A DNA stretch of 11,408 nt, taken from NCBI GenBank assembly GCA_003221825.1, contig QHUE01000107.1, forward strand, positions 1-11,408. The letters are read 5' to 3'. Position numbers and translations under genes: made by a program. Positions 1 through 6,632 of the stretch are shown here, piece after piece. Origin of the DNA: Gemmatimonadota bacterium. Its GTDB lineage: Bacteria > Gemmatimonadota > Gemmatimonadetes > Gemmatimonadales > GWC2-71-9. Within the stretch, counting starts at the first letter, position 1, and each line of letters starts with the position of its first letter. The notes beneath the pieces are model-generated. The model made no database searches. It was not told the origin of the DNA and saw only the letters and a list, made by a program, of their open reading frames with translations.

Positions 1-580
1 TCAGGCCGACGGCGCCGCGCTTCTGCGCCTCGCGCGCCTTGATCCCGCGGAAGGAGCGGCCGTAGCGGGCGATCACGATCTTGCCGCTCACGCTGATCCC
101 CAGGGAATCGAGCGTCTTGTAGTCCTCGATCAGCCCGTAGTTCACGTACACGACGTCGGCCGTTGCATCCCCGTCGCCGGTGTAGCCGTTGAACGGAGGG
201 ATCTGGGGACCTTTCCCCGGCTCGGCCAGGTCGAGTCGCGTTGCCCGTTTGCCGGTGAGAATCCACGCGGCGACGGTATCCGGCTGTGGGATGTAGACGG
301 AGTACTCTTTGCTCCACGCATCGATGCCCCACGATTTCATCTTGTCGAGCACGTAGTCGCGCGTCGCGGCCTGCGCCGGCGTGCCCGCCATGTGAGGGAC
401 CGCGGAGAGATCGCGTGACATTTGGCGCACGCTGGCGGTGTCGGGAATTGCGAGGAGGCGCTGCTCGAAGGACTGAGCGGAAAGTTGGAATGTTGGAATG
501 ATGGAAATTGTGAGCGCGACTAACCACGGTGCACGAGTTACCTTCCAACATTCCAACTTTCCAACGTTCCGCTGTCTCAC
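1..580 (-). CDS. M28 family peptidase (NAALADase / glutamate carboxypeptidase II-like), 5' part only
   Basis: N-terminal 193 codons of an exported zinc aminopeptidase or carboxypeptidase, cut by the left window edge. Residues 1-37 look like a signal peptide: basic start, hydrophobic stretch around APWLVALTISII, then LSAQS. The mature part has the VPHMAGT motif (61-67) typical of NAALADase-like peptidases. It then enters a protease-associated (PA) domain, with FNGYTGDGD (130-138), VYVNYGLIEDY (144-154) and GKIVIARYGRSFRGIK (166-181). The zinc ligands and catalytic Glu would lie beyond the window, so activity cannot be judged. No ATG occurs in frame. I chose GTG at 580 because GGGAGGG lies 4 nt upstream and the GTG overlaps the preceding stop as GTGA, suggesting translational coupling; a TTG a few codons downstream is an alternative. 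The signal-peptide segment is partly encoded by the octamer repeats at 476-571. Family call is strong; the exact start is moderate. Confidence 0.85.
   Translation of the reverse strand, partial: MRQRNVGKLECWKVTRAPWLVALTISIIPTFQLSAQSFEQRLLAIPDTASVRQMSRDLSAVPHMAGTPAQAATRDYVLDKMKSWGIDAWSKEYSVYIPQPDTVAAWILTGKRATRLDLAEPGKGPQIPPFNGYTGDGDATADVVYVNYGLIEDYKTLDSLGISVSGKIVIARYGRSFRGIKAREAQKRGAVGL
476..571. repeat. Two opposed 8-bp tandem arrays forming a 20-bp perfect inverted repeat
   Basis: On the plus strand 484-507 is GTTGGAAT, GTTGGAAT, GATGGAAA. On the minus strand 565-542 is GTTGGAAA, GTTGGAAT, GTTGGAAG. Degenerate partial units flank each array. The two arrays face each other, so 479-498 is an exact reverse complement of 543-562, with 44 bp between. 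The RNA of the M28 gene would form a 20-bp stem starting 17 nt after the GTG. The right arm lies in the signal-peptide n-region and the left arm encodes part of the hydrophobic region and cleavage site (IPTFQLS). The A/T-richer sequence stands out from the GC-rich surroundings and looks like an inserted dispersed repeat. Confidence 0.85.
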
Positions 581-771
581 GTTTCCCTCCCAGCCAACAG
601 TACCGGTCGAGGTGCCCGAGCCCGTCTTACAAGAGCCGTCACGCACATGCAGAGTAACGCACCGAGCGCGGCCAGGCGCATATCCTTTTGTGGATCCCAA
701 ACATCCCCCTGTGTGCCGAGCCAGGCGTCGCCCGTGCCCGGAGCAACCATTGTCGCAATGACCATTTCCAT
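577..771 (-). pseudogene. C-terminal remnant of a DUF2238 (YjdF-like) membrane protein
   Basis: A 64-codon frame carrying the signature end of DUF2238/YjdF membrane proteins: GDAWLGTQGDVWDPQKDM followed by one hydrophobic helix (LAALGALLCMCVTALV) and a basic tail. Family members are about 200 residues with several membrane helices; here only roughly the last quarter remains. The codons just upstream of ATG 771 (reading VVDEI) still resemble the family's acidic helix. Before that the frame runs antiparallel to nothing but inside the metalloprotease 3' end, where it is not coding-like, so the break lies near the protease stop at 780-782. The stop TGA (577-579) overlaps the GTG of the M28 gene by GTGA. 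It may be a decaying fragment or a retained short membrane peptide that couples M28 translation. Function of DUF2238 proteins is not established. Family call is fairly sure; pseudogene status is inferred from length. Confidence 0.65.
585..591 (-). promoter_or_regulatory. Shine-Dalgarno of the M28 peptidase
   Basis: GGGAGGG on the minus strand, 4 nt before GTG 580. It is the best ribosome-binding sequence near the 5' end of the M28 frame and is the main reason for choosing the GTG start. It lies within the last codons of the DUF2238 remnant, as expected for coupled translation. Confidence 0.5.
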
Positions 772-779
772 AATCTCAT

Positions 780-3050
780 CTACGACTTCGGGTGCAGGAT
801 CTGATCGATCCGTGCCTGCAGGTCGACGATGTGTGCCCGCGTGGTGCGATCCCCTGCCCTCGGCAACGCCGCGCGCAGGGTACTCTGCAAGTCCACCAGC
901 TCGAGCCGGGCCTGCGCGCGCGCATCGGCCGGCCGCGGCGCGGGCGGCGTGAAGCCCGGGAACGGCGTGAAGCCGGGCGGCAGCGGCGTCACGAGCGGCG
1001 TGCTGATCAGCCGCTCCATCTGATCGACGAAGGCGCGCTGCAGATTGCGCCGGTACTCATCCACGCGCACCGACCCCGTGCCAAACTCAGCGAAGGCGCT
1101 GCGCCGCACGTCGCCGAACAGGTCCGCCATCGTGTACGCGGCGCCGTCGGCCTGCGTCGCCTGCTGCTCGGCGACACGCGCCAGCCGCGCGTCCTGGAAG
1201 AGCAGGTTCAGCAGGGTGGTCTGCCGCGCCCGCACCCGCTCCACGAAGCCGGTGGGCTCGATGCGCCGCAGGATTTCCGGATCGAAGAAGAACGACGGCG
1301 TCGTGAAGACGTTGTCGTTCAGGAACTGCACCGCCTCGGCCTGCTTGGCACGCGGGACGGGCTGATAGACGCGCCCGTTCTGGCTGGCGTACTTCGTGAA
1401 CTGATACACCCCGCCCACGACCACCGCCACGTGATTCATTTCCCGCGCCCACTGGTTGATGAGCTCGGTGTACATGTCGTCGAGGCGCTCGTAATTGTCG
1501 AGCTTGTCCCCGGTCGTCGCGGGGATCAGCATCGGCACGAGTCGCTTGATGTTGCGGACGCCGTAGCCGCTTGCCTTCACCGGATCATCGCCCAGCGCCT
1601 CGGTGATGATGCGCGGATCGACCGGATCGCCGTCACCGATCCAGCGGAAATACGGGTTCGCATCCTGCTGTCGCGCCAGCGAATCGAGCACCGGGCGCTC
1701 GGCGTCCGGTGACGCCGCCCCCGGAATGCGGCGATAGCCCCAGTCGATCGCGAAGAAGTCGTAGGGCCCGATGCCTTGCATCAGGCACGCGCTGTCGCCC
1801 GGCTGGGCGACGTAGTTGTAGCGCGCGTAATCCATGATCGACGGGCTCGTCCCCTTCATCCGGCACGTGAACGACTTGCTGCGCAGCGAGTCCACTGGAT
1901 AGTAGGTCGACGCCACCATGTTGTGGCGCAGGCCGAGGCTGTGGCCGACTTCGTGGTTCGCGACGTAGGCCAGCATCAAGCCCATCAGCGAATCGGGGAA
2001 CGGCAGCTGGCGGGCGCGCGGATCAGCCGCGCCGGCCTGGGTCCAATACCACGCCTCGACCAGGCTCGCCACGTTGTGATAGAACCCGATGTTGGCGTTC
2101 ATGATCTCGCCCGAGCGCGGATCGCTGACGCTCGGTCCGTAGGCGTTCTCGATCGTCGACGGCAGCCAGCGGATCGTGGAAAACCGTGCGTCGTCGAGAT
2201 CGAAATCGGTATCGCTCGCCGACGGGACGCGCGCCGTTATCGCGTTGCTGAAACCGGCGGCGCGGAACACCGGCTCCCACATCTCCACGCCTTTGATCAG
2301 CCACGGCACCCACTTGGCGGGCGTCGCGGGATCGATGTACCAGACGATCGGCTGAATCGGGTCGGAGATGGCAGCGTTCGGATCCTTCGGCTCGAGCCGG
2401 AAACGCTTGATGAAGCAGCGCCGCGGGCCCGACACGAGGTCGTTGTCGTAATCTTCAAAGGATAGGCTGAAGTACCCGACCCGGTCATCGCACAGCCGAG
2501 CCATCATGGGATGGTCGGGCAGCAGGACCATCGAGTAGTTCATGAGCATCGTGATCGAATTCAGCGAACGGTTGGGCGGACCGCCGGCCGGACCGGGCAC
2601 CGAATCGACTTCGAATGTCTGCAGGGCGCTCACTTCGACGTTGCGCTGGAAGGAGCGAGCGCGGTCGACCACGGAGCGCGCCGGGTCCATGCGACGCACG
2701 CGCACCCCCCACTGGCGCACGTTCAGCTCCTGCACATCGGTCGTGAAAAGCTTCGTCGCCTCGATGACGGCGGTGCTATCGGGTGTGTGCCACGACGCGA
2801 CGTCGAAGCTCATGATGATCGGCGCGATGTTTGAGAGGCGGACTGCGCGGGCGACGGGCTGGGTGCTGTCGGCGCGCATGGCGTACGACACGATCCGCAA
2901 AAAAACCTTGTTCCCCATGCGGTCCCAGACCACGATGCGGTCGCGTCGGGCGTCTGCTGCCGGCCTCCCCCGGCGGCGGCGCGCGCGGTATCCTGGCGAA
3001 CGGGAGCGGGTGCGGGAGCTGCGTGGGCCGGAGCGGTGGCGTGGGAGCAC
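780..3050 (-). CDS. Zinc-dependent metalloprotease (DUF5117/DUF4953 family), N-terminus frame-broken
   Basis: Secreted zinc protease of the DUF5117/DUF4953 type. In the 756-codon frame from GTG 3050, residues 366-376 are HEVGHSLGLRH, the HExxHxxGxxH zinc site (H366, H370, H376; catalytic E367), and SIMDY (404-408) is the Met-turn. DUF5117 spans about 37-230 (WDRMGNKVFLR, LFTTDV, DDRVGYFS). WYIDPATPAKW and IRWLPSTIENAYGPSVSDPRSGEI lead into the catalytic domain. The C-terminal domain ends naturally at HPKS. Residues 1-36 are Arg/Pro-rich and unlike the family; the GTG at 3050 has no ribosome site. A good lipoprotein signal peptide sits in the other frame at 2945-3100, and the usual N-terminal DUF5118-like segment (roughly 80 residues) is absent. 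The gene therefore looks damaged by an out-of-frame deletion or a sequence error; the catalytic part is otherwise intact. Upstream of the DUF2238 remnant and M28 gene, same strand. Family sure; functional status uncertain. Confidence 0.85.
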   Translation of the reverse strand: MLPRHRSGPRSSRTRSRSPGYRARRRRGRPAADARRDRIVVWDRMGNKVFLRIVSYAMRADSTQPVARAVRLSNIAPIIMSFDVASWHTPDSTAVIEATKLFTTDVQELNVRQWGVRVRRMDPARSVVDRARSFQRNVEVSALQTFEVDSVPGPAGGPPNRSLNSITMLMNYSMVLLPDHPMMARLCDDRVGYFSLSFEDYDNDLVSGPRRCFIKRFRLEPKDPNAAISDPIQPIVWYIDPATPAKWVPWLIKGVEMWEPVFRAAGFSNAITARVPSASDTDFDLDDARFSTIRWLPSTIENAYGPSVSDPRSGEIMNANIGFYHNVASLVEAWYWTQAGAADPRARQLPFPDSLMGLMLAYVANHEVGHSLGLRHNMVASTYYPVDSLRSKSFTCRMKGTSPSIMDYARYNYVAQPGDSACLMQGIGPYDFFAIDWGYRRIPGAASPDAERPVLDSLARQQDANPYFRWIGDGDPVDPRIITEALGDDPVKASGYGVRNIKRLVPMLIPATTGDKLDNYERLDDMYTELINQWAREMNHVAVVVGGVYQFTKYASQNGRVYQPVPRAKQAEAVQFLNDNVFTTPSFFFDPEILRRIEPTGFVERVRARQTTLLNLLFQDARLARVAEQQATQADGAAYTMADLFGDVRRSAFAEFGTGSVRVDEYRRNLQRAFVDQMERLISTPLVTPLPPGFTPFPGFTPPAPRPADARAQARLELVDLQSTLRAALPRAGDRTTRAHIVDLQARIDQILHPKS

Positions 3051-3100
3051 GCGAGCAGGCCGAGGGCGCCGAATGTCAGAAAAACACTCATTGCACGCAT
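2945..3100 (-). pseudogene. Lipoprotein signal peptide of the metalloprotease, in a different frame
   Basis: ATG 3100 opens a textbook lipoprotein signal: MRAMSVFLTFGALGLLAC with lipobox LLAC and acylated Cys18, followed by an Ala/Pro-rich linker (TAPAHAAPAPAPV). This is the kind of start the metalloprotease family has. The frame is -1 relative to the protease body (equivalent to one base lost). It passes into non-family sequence after about residue 52 while the protease frame picks up homology at DRIVVWDRMG. The switch must lie roughly between 2940 and 2990; a run of five C (plus strand) at 2967-2971 is one possible site. A second ATG at 3091 would also serve. No strong ribosome site is seen; CAGG lies about 10 nt upstream. 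Confidence 0.65.
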
Positions 3101-3182
3101 CGACTGGTACCTGGGTTGTGGAAGAACCGAGAGATTAGGCCGTGCTGAGCATTCCGGCTAGTGGCATTCTTGCCGGTCGCAG
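3101..3182. other. Divergent intergenic region, no clear promoter
   Basis: This 82-bp gap separates the metalloprotease signal peptide (minus) from the histidine kinase (plus), so it should hold promoters for both directions. I see TAATCT on the minus strand near 3135 as a possible -10 element, but no matching -35 hexamer. I do not see a convincing operator or hairpin. Confidence 0.3.
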
Positions 3183-4652
3183 TTGCATTTTGATCTCGTG
3201 ATAAAGAGCCTCCGCGTCTTGATTGTCGTCGTCGTTGCCGCAGCCATGATTTATGGCGCAGCGGTGACACTCGCGCTGACCCGGAATCTCGGCTCGGTGA
3301 CGGCGATCGTCGTGTTGGTCGTAGGGGCAATCCTACTACCGGTTGTCCTGTTCGTCGTGCGGCGCCGCATGTGGAAGCCGCTCGCCGCGCTGGAGCGCGG
3401 GATCCAGCAGGTCTCTGACGGTGACTTGACCGCTCAGGTGCCGATCGTTCGAGACGACGAGCTTGGCAGGGTCACGGACCATTTCAATCAGATGACGCGT
3501 GTGCTGCGCGACCGGGCGGAGGAACAGGGTCGTTTCGCGGCGGCGGGCGAGCTGCTGGGCGGCGTGGCCCACGAGGTCAACAACCCGCTCATGGCCATCG
3601 CCAGCCATGCCGAGCTGCGGCTGGCGGACACCAATCTGCCGGCCGAGCAGCGCAACGAGATGCAGAGCATCCTGCGCCAGGCACAGCGCGCCGCGAAGCT
3701 GCTCCGCGGGCTGTTGCGCTTCGTCCGCGCGGGTGAGAAGCGCAGCGCATCTGTGAACATGAACGACGTGGTGCGCAGCGCCATCGATCTCGTCTCTTAC
3801 CGGTTCAGCATCGACGAGATTTCGATCGAAGGGCGACTCGACCCCGAGCTGCCGACGGTGGTGGGCGACGCCAATCGGCTGGAACAGGTGATCGTCAATT
3901 TGTTGAGCAACGCCCTCGACGCGCTGCGCAGCGTGAAGCCGCCGCGGCGACTGATCGTGGACTCTTTCATGGATGATACCGGCAGCCGCGTGTGTGTCAC
4001 GGTCACCGACAATGGTTCTGGTGTGGCGCCCGAGATCGCCCAGCGGCTGTTCCGGCCGTTCGCGAGCACGAAGGGCATCCGCGGGACCGGGCTGGGCCTG
4101 TACATCTCGCGCCAGCTGGTCCGTGAAGCGGAAGGTGAGCTCGATCTCGTGAAGCGCGCGGAGCCGGGAGCTCGGTTTCTCGTGTGGTTGCCCACCGCGC
4201 GCCAGGCGGTCCCCGCGGCGCCGGCCGCCGCGCCGCAGTCCCGCGTCTCGCCCACGCCGAAAAAGAGCCTCGAAGGGATTCGCATCCTCCTGGTCGATGA
4301 TGAGGAGCTGATTCGCCGCCCGATGGGGCGATTCCTGACCAAGCGTGGCGCCGAGATCACCGAAGCCGGTGACGGACTGGCCGCTCTCGACCGTTTGAAG
4401 GACGGGTTCGAGCCGCACGTCATTCTCGCCGACCTGCGCATGCCGCGCATGGACGGCGCCGAGTTCTACGAGCGACTGCAACAGGAGCGCCCTGCCCTGG
4501 CCGAGCGGGTGCTGTTCCTCTCAGGCGATATCACGCACCTGGCGGGTCGCGGCCTGGCGGAAGTGCCGCGCGACCGCGTGCTGGTGAAGCCGGTCGAGCT
4601 GGCCGAGCTGGAGCGGCGTATCGCGGCATTCGTACAGGAGAAGGCGGCGTAA
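3183..4652 (+). CDS. Membrane hybrid sensor histidine kinase with C-terminal receiver domain
   Basis: Two-component kinase of 489 residues. Two membrane helices (about 10-32 and 39-60) are joined by a loop of only about six residues, so there is no periplasmic sensor. A HAMP linker follows (about 60-113, starting MWKPLAALERG). The HisKA domain has its phospho-acceptor H130 in GGVAHEVNNPL. The ATPase domain has N-box N243 (LLSNALDAL), G1 DNGSG (276-280) and G2 GTGLGL (301-306). After a Pro/Ala linker (340-360) comes a receiver with D372/D373, phospho-acceptor D417 (LADLRMP), S447 and K469, all key residues present. The start is unsure: TTG 3183 is the first possible codon after an in-frame stop at 3159-3161; GTG 3198 is as likely, and neither has a clear ribosome site. 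The stop TAA is followed at once by the ATG of the zinc-ribbon gene. No DNA-binding regulator is nearby, so signal and target are unknown. Confidence 0.93.
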   Translation: MHFDLVIKSLRVLIVVVVAAAMIYGAAVTLALTRNLGSVTAIVVLVVGAILLPVVLFVVRRRMWKPLAALERGIQQVSDGDLTAQVPIVRDDELGRVTDHFNQMTRVLRDRAEEQGRFAAAGELLGGVAHEVNNPLMAIASHAELRLADTNLPAEQRNEMQSILRQAQRAAKLLRGLLRFVRAGEKRSASVNMNDVVRSAIDLVSYRFSIDEISIEGRLDPELPTVVGDANRLEQVIVNLLSNALDALRSVKPPRRLIVDSFMDDTGSRVCVTVTDNGSGVAPEIAQRLFRPFASTKGIRGTGLGLYISRQLVREAEGELDLVKRAEPGARFLVWLPTARQAVPAAPAAAPQSRVSPTPKKSLEGIRILLVDDEELIRRPMGRFLTKRGAEITEAGDGLAALDRLKDGFEPHVILADLRMPRMDGAEFYERLQQERPALAERVLFLSGDITHLAGRGLAEVPRDRVLVKPVELAELERRIAAFVQEKAA

Positions 4653-4874
4653 ATGCTGGTCGTGGTCGTGCTGTTTGCGACAGTGCTGCTGCGGGCCGGC
4701 ATCGTGATGACGTTCGTCTATTTCATGCTCCCGGCGAAACGGGTCTGTCCGCAATGCGGCGCACAGCTTGCGCTCATCCAGCATTCGGTCTTGCGGCGGC
4801 TACTGCCCGTCGTCGAGCACCGCTGGTGTCTCGATTGTGGGTGGAGCGGCGTGGTGCGGCAGCGAGTGGCTTGA
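4653..4874 (+). CDS. Small membrane protein with C-terminal zinc-ribbon-like domain
   Basis: Hypothetical 73-residue protein. Residues 2-26 form one hydrophobic membrane helix (LVVVVLFATVLLRAG then IVMTFVYFML). A short cytoplasmic-looking tail follows with two CxxCG knuckles: C32/C35 (CPQCG) and C59/C62 (CLDCGW), 23 residues apart, a typical spacing for a zinc ribbon or rubredoxin-like fold. ATG directly follows the kinase stop (TAAATG), and AGGAGAAGG lies in the last kinase codons (4636-4644), so the two genes are almost certainly translated from one mRNA. The segment between the knuckles is basic and hydrophobic (HSVLRRLLPVVEHRW). I do not recognise a named family. Coupling to the kinase suggests an accessory role, such as signal input or membrane placement, but this is inference. 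Confidence 0.75.
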   Translation: MLVVVVLFATVLLRAGIVMTFVYFMLPAKRVCPQCGAQLALIQHSVLRRLLPVVEHRWCLDCGWSGVVRQRVA

Positions 4875-4881
4875 CGCCCGC

Positions 4882-4887
4882 TTGACA
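4882..4887 (+). promoter_or_regulatory. Possible -35 element upstream of the beta-helix lipoprotein
   Basis: TTGACA is a perfect sigma-70 -35 hexamer in the 62-bp gap before the beta-helix gene. At 16-18 bp spacing only T-rich CTTTTT-type sequence (about 4904-4911) is available as a -10, so the promoter is incomplete by consensus. A promoter is still expected here because the gap is one of the few real intergenic stretches in the window. Confidence 0.35.
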
Positions 4888-4925
4888 CTTCTGCGGTAAC
4901 GTGTCTTTTTGAAACGTCCCCCAGC

Positions 4926-4930
4926 GGAGG
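4926..4930 (+). promoter_or_regulatory. Shine-Dalgarno of the beta-helix lipoprotein
   Basis: GGAGG, 6 nt before ATG 4937. It fixes the start of the lipoprotein, whose signal peptide begins right at this ATG. Confidence 0.7.
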
Positions 4931-4936
4931 TGTGTC

Positions 4937-6619
4937 ATGCGTGTCGCCCGTGTGCCAGCGATTCTCGTCGCCATCGGCGGATTGGCCGCCTGTAGCGAGC
5001 CGAGCCAGCCAGCCAGTCCCAGCCAACCGTCGTACGCGCTCGTTGCCTCTCCCACGTGCGTTGCCAGCCCAACGGTCATTGTGTCGGACGAGCCAGGACT
5101 CACCGCCGCTCTGAGCGGCGCTCACGCGGGCGATGTGGTTGCGATCAACGGGATGATTGCTGTCAGCAGCGACGTGACCATCAGTTCGAGCATTACGCTT
5201 ACCTGTGCCACGCCCGGCTCGGGCTTACTGGTGGCGCCGGGCGCGACCGTGTCGTCCTTGGTGAGAGTCCTGGCATCATTCGCCACGGTCGACGGGCTCG
5301 TCCTGGACGGCAGCGGCGCCGCGAGCGACCCATACCTGGCCCTCAACGATCCGGGCGACATCGATGGTGATGGTGTGACCGGGAATGCTACGGACGTGCG
5401 CCTGACGAACAATATGGTGACGTGCAGCAGCGGCGACTGTGCATTCTTCTTTGCGACGACGAACGCGGTGGTGAGCGGCAACGAATTCCAGTCGGCCGGT
5501 TCCTTCACCGGCTTGCAGCTGCAGGGGGGCATCGACGGATCGCGCATCGAACACAACACAATTGTGGCGAGCGCGCCGTCCACGGGCGCGGATTTCGGCG
5601 GGGTCCGCGTCCGCGACGGCAGCAACGTGGTCGTGGCCGACAATGTCGTGCGCGGACCGTGGGCACACGCGATCGCCGCGCGGAACCTCACGGGCGGCAG
5701 CATCGTGGCCAATCGTCTCGAGCCTGCGGGGTCGCCGGCGGCGGTGCTGCTGCTGAGCGTGGATGGTGTCGCCGTGGATGGGAATACGCTTACCGGGGAC
5801 GGGACCTCCGTCGCGGCGCTGGAAGTGGATGACAGCCCCGGCGTCGTGCTGTCGCACAACACGATTTCTGGATCGTGGGTCGACGCGTTCGTGCTGGTGA
5901 ATACGCCGGACGCACGGGTGACCGACAACGTGGTCGCGTGCGGGTCAGACGAGTGTTTCTTCGGGAGCAGCGCACCGGGCACGCTGGTGGCCGGCAACCG
6001 GTTCATATCCGGTGGGTCCGGTACCGGCGTGCAGCTGCAGGCGGGCACGGACGGTGTGCGAATCGAGAACAACGAGATCATCGCCATCGCGCCGTCTAGC
6101 GCCATGAACTTCGGTGGCGTTCGGGTGCGTGACGGCGCGAACGTCGTGATCAGTGGAAACGTCGTCCGCGGCCCGTGGCAGAATGGGTTGGCTCTGGCCG
6201 ATCTCGCCGACAGCCGCGTGGAGCAGAACCAGGTGGACGGCGCGCTGCGCAACGGTATTCGCGCCCGATCCGGCGGCTCCATCTTGCCCGTCTCGATGAT
6301 CCACAACGTGATCCGCGCCAACCGGGTCACAAATGTCGGCGCCGCCGGCATTTTCCTGACGTCCGCGTGCCGCAACGAGGTGGTTTGGAACAACGTCCAG
6401 AACAGCGGGGGAAACGCCGGCGTCATCTTCGACGCGCCGACCGGGGCCAATGTCTTCGTCGGCAACGGGGGCGCCGTCATCGACAACGGCAGCTTCGACT
6501 GCAGCGGCGATGGGGCGCCCGACGCAAACATCATTGGCGGCCCGGGCAGCGTGCTGCACGGGGCGCCATTCACGCCGCCGCCCAACGCGGCGGACGGGGG
6601 CGCAGGCCGGCTGCACTGA
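4937..6619 (+). CDS. Lipoprotein with right-handed parallel beta-helix (PbH1 / NosD-like repeats)
   Basis: 560-residue envelope lipoprotein. The signal peptide MRVARVPAILVAIGGLAAC has lipobox LAAC with acylated Cys19, then a Ser/Pro/Gln-rich linker to about 35. From about 45 to 520 the protein is built of short beta rungs with repeated N-x-V/I and GN/NN turns (SGNEF, EHNTI, DNVV, SHNTI, AGNRF, ENNEI), the pattern of PbH1 beta-helices seen in NosD-like proteins and polysaccharide lyases. Residues 158-262 and 330-434 align without gaps and share about half their residues, including the block FGGVRVRDG and VRGPW and a CxxxxC pair (C163/C168 and C335/C340). DIDGDG at 141-146 resembles a calcium-binding loop. 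No catalytic motif is evident, so it may bind or cleave a polysaccharide or be structural. Its own promoter region precedes it; it converges on ndh with 13 bp between stops. Confidence 0.85.
   Translation: MRVARVPAILVAIGGLAACSEPSQPASPSQPSYALVASPTCVASPTVIVSDEPGLTAALSGAHAGDVVAINGMIAVSSDVTISSSITLTCATPGSGLLVAPGATVSSLVRVLASFATVDGLVLDGSGAASDPYLALNDPGDIDGDGVTGNATDVRLTNNMVTCSSGDCAFFFATTNAVVSGNEFQSAGSFTGLQLQGGIDGSRIEHNTIVASAPSTGADFGGVRVRDGSNVVVADNVVRGPWAHAIAARNLTGGSIVANRLEPAGSPAAVLLLSVDGVAVDGNTLTGDGTSVAALEVDDSPGVVLSHNTISGSWVDAFVLVNTPDARVTDNVVACGSDECFFGSSAPGTLVAGNRFISGGSGTGVQLQAGTDGVRIENNEIIAIAPSSAMNFGGVRVRDGANVVISGNVVRGPWQNGLALADLADSRVEQNQVDGALRNGIRARSGGSILPVSMIHNVIRANRVTNVGAAGIFLTSACRNEVVWNNVQNSGGNAGVIFDAPTGANVFVGNGGAVIDNGSFDCSGDGAPDANIIGGPGSVLHGAPFTPPPNAADGGAGRLH
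5408..6238 (+). repeat. Internal duplication in the beta-helix lipoprotein (copies 5408-5722 and 5924-6238)
   Basis: Two 315-bp segments encode 105-residue units at residues 158-262 and 330-434, aligned without a gap and about 50% identical by hand count. The DNA has drifted clearly more than the protein in the conserved core, so the duplication is old and kept under selection rather than a recent tandem copy. A 67-residue segment of similar rungs separates the copies. Confidence 0.85.
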
Positions 6620-6632
6620 TTCGGGGTAGACG

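Noticed and set aside
476..571. CRISPR-like array
   Set aside because: Units are 8 bp, contiguous and without spacers, and the two arrays are in opposite orientation; this is a simple-repeat inverted pair.
2899..2905. Run of seven A (T7 in the metalloprotease mRNA) as a programmed frameshift site
   Set aside because: A -1 slip here could join the two frames, but the protease frame already shows family residues (RIVVWDRMGNK) upstream of the run, so the frame change must lie earlier.
3336..4481. 381-codon minus-strand frame within the kinase
   Set aside because: Antisense shadow of well-conserved HisKA, ATPase and receiver coding sequence; no motif of its own.
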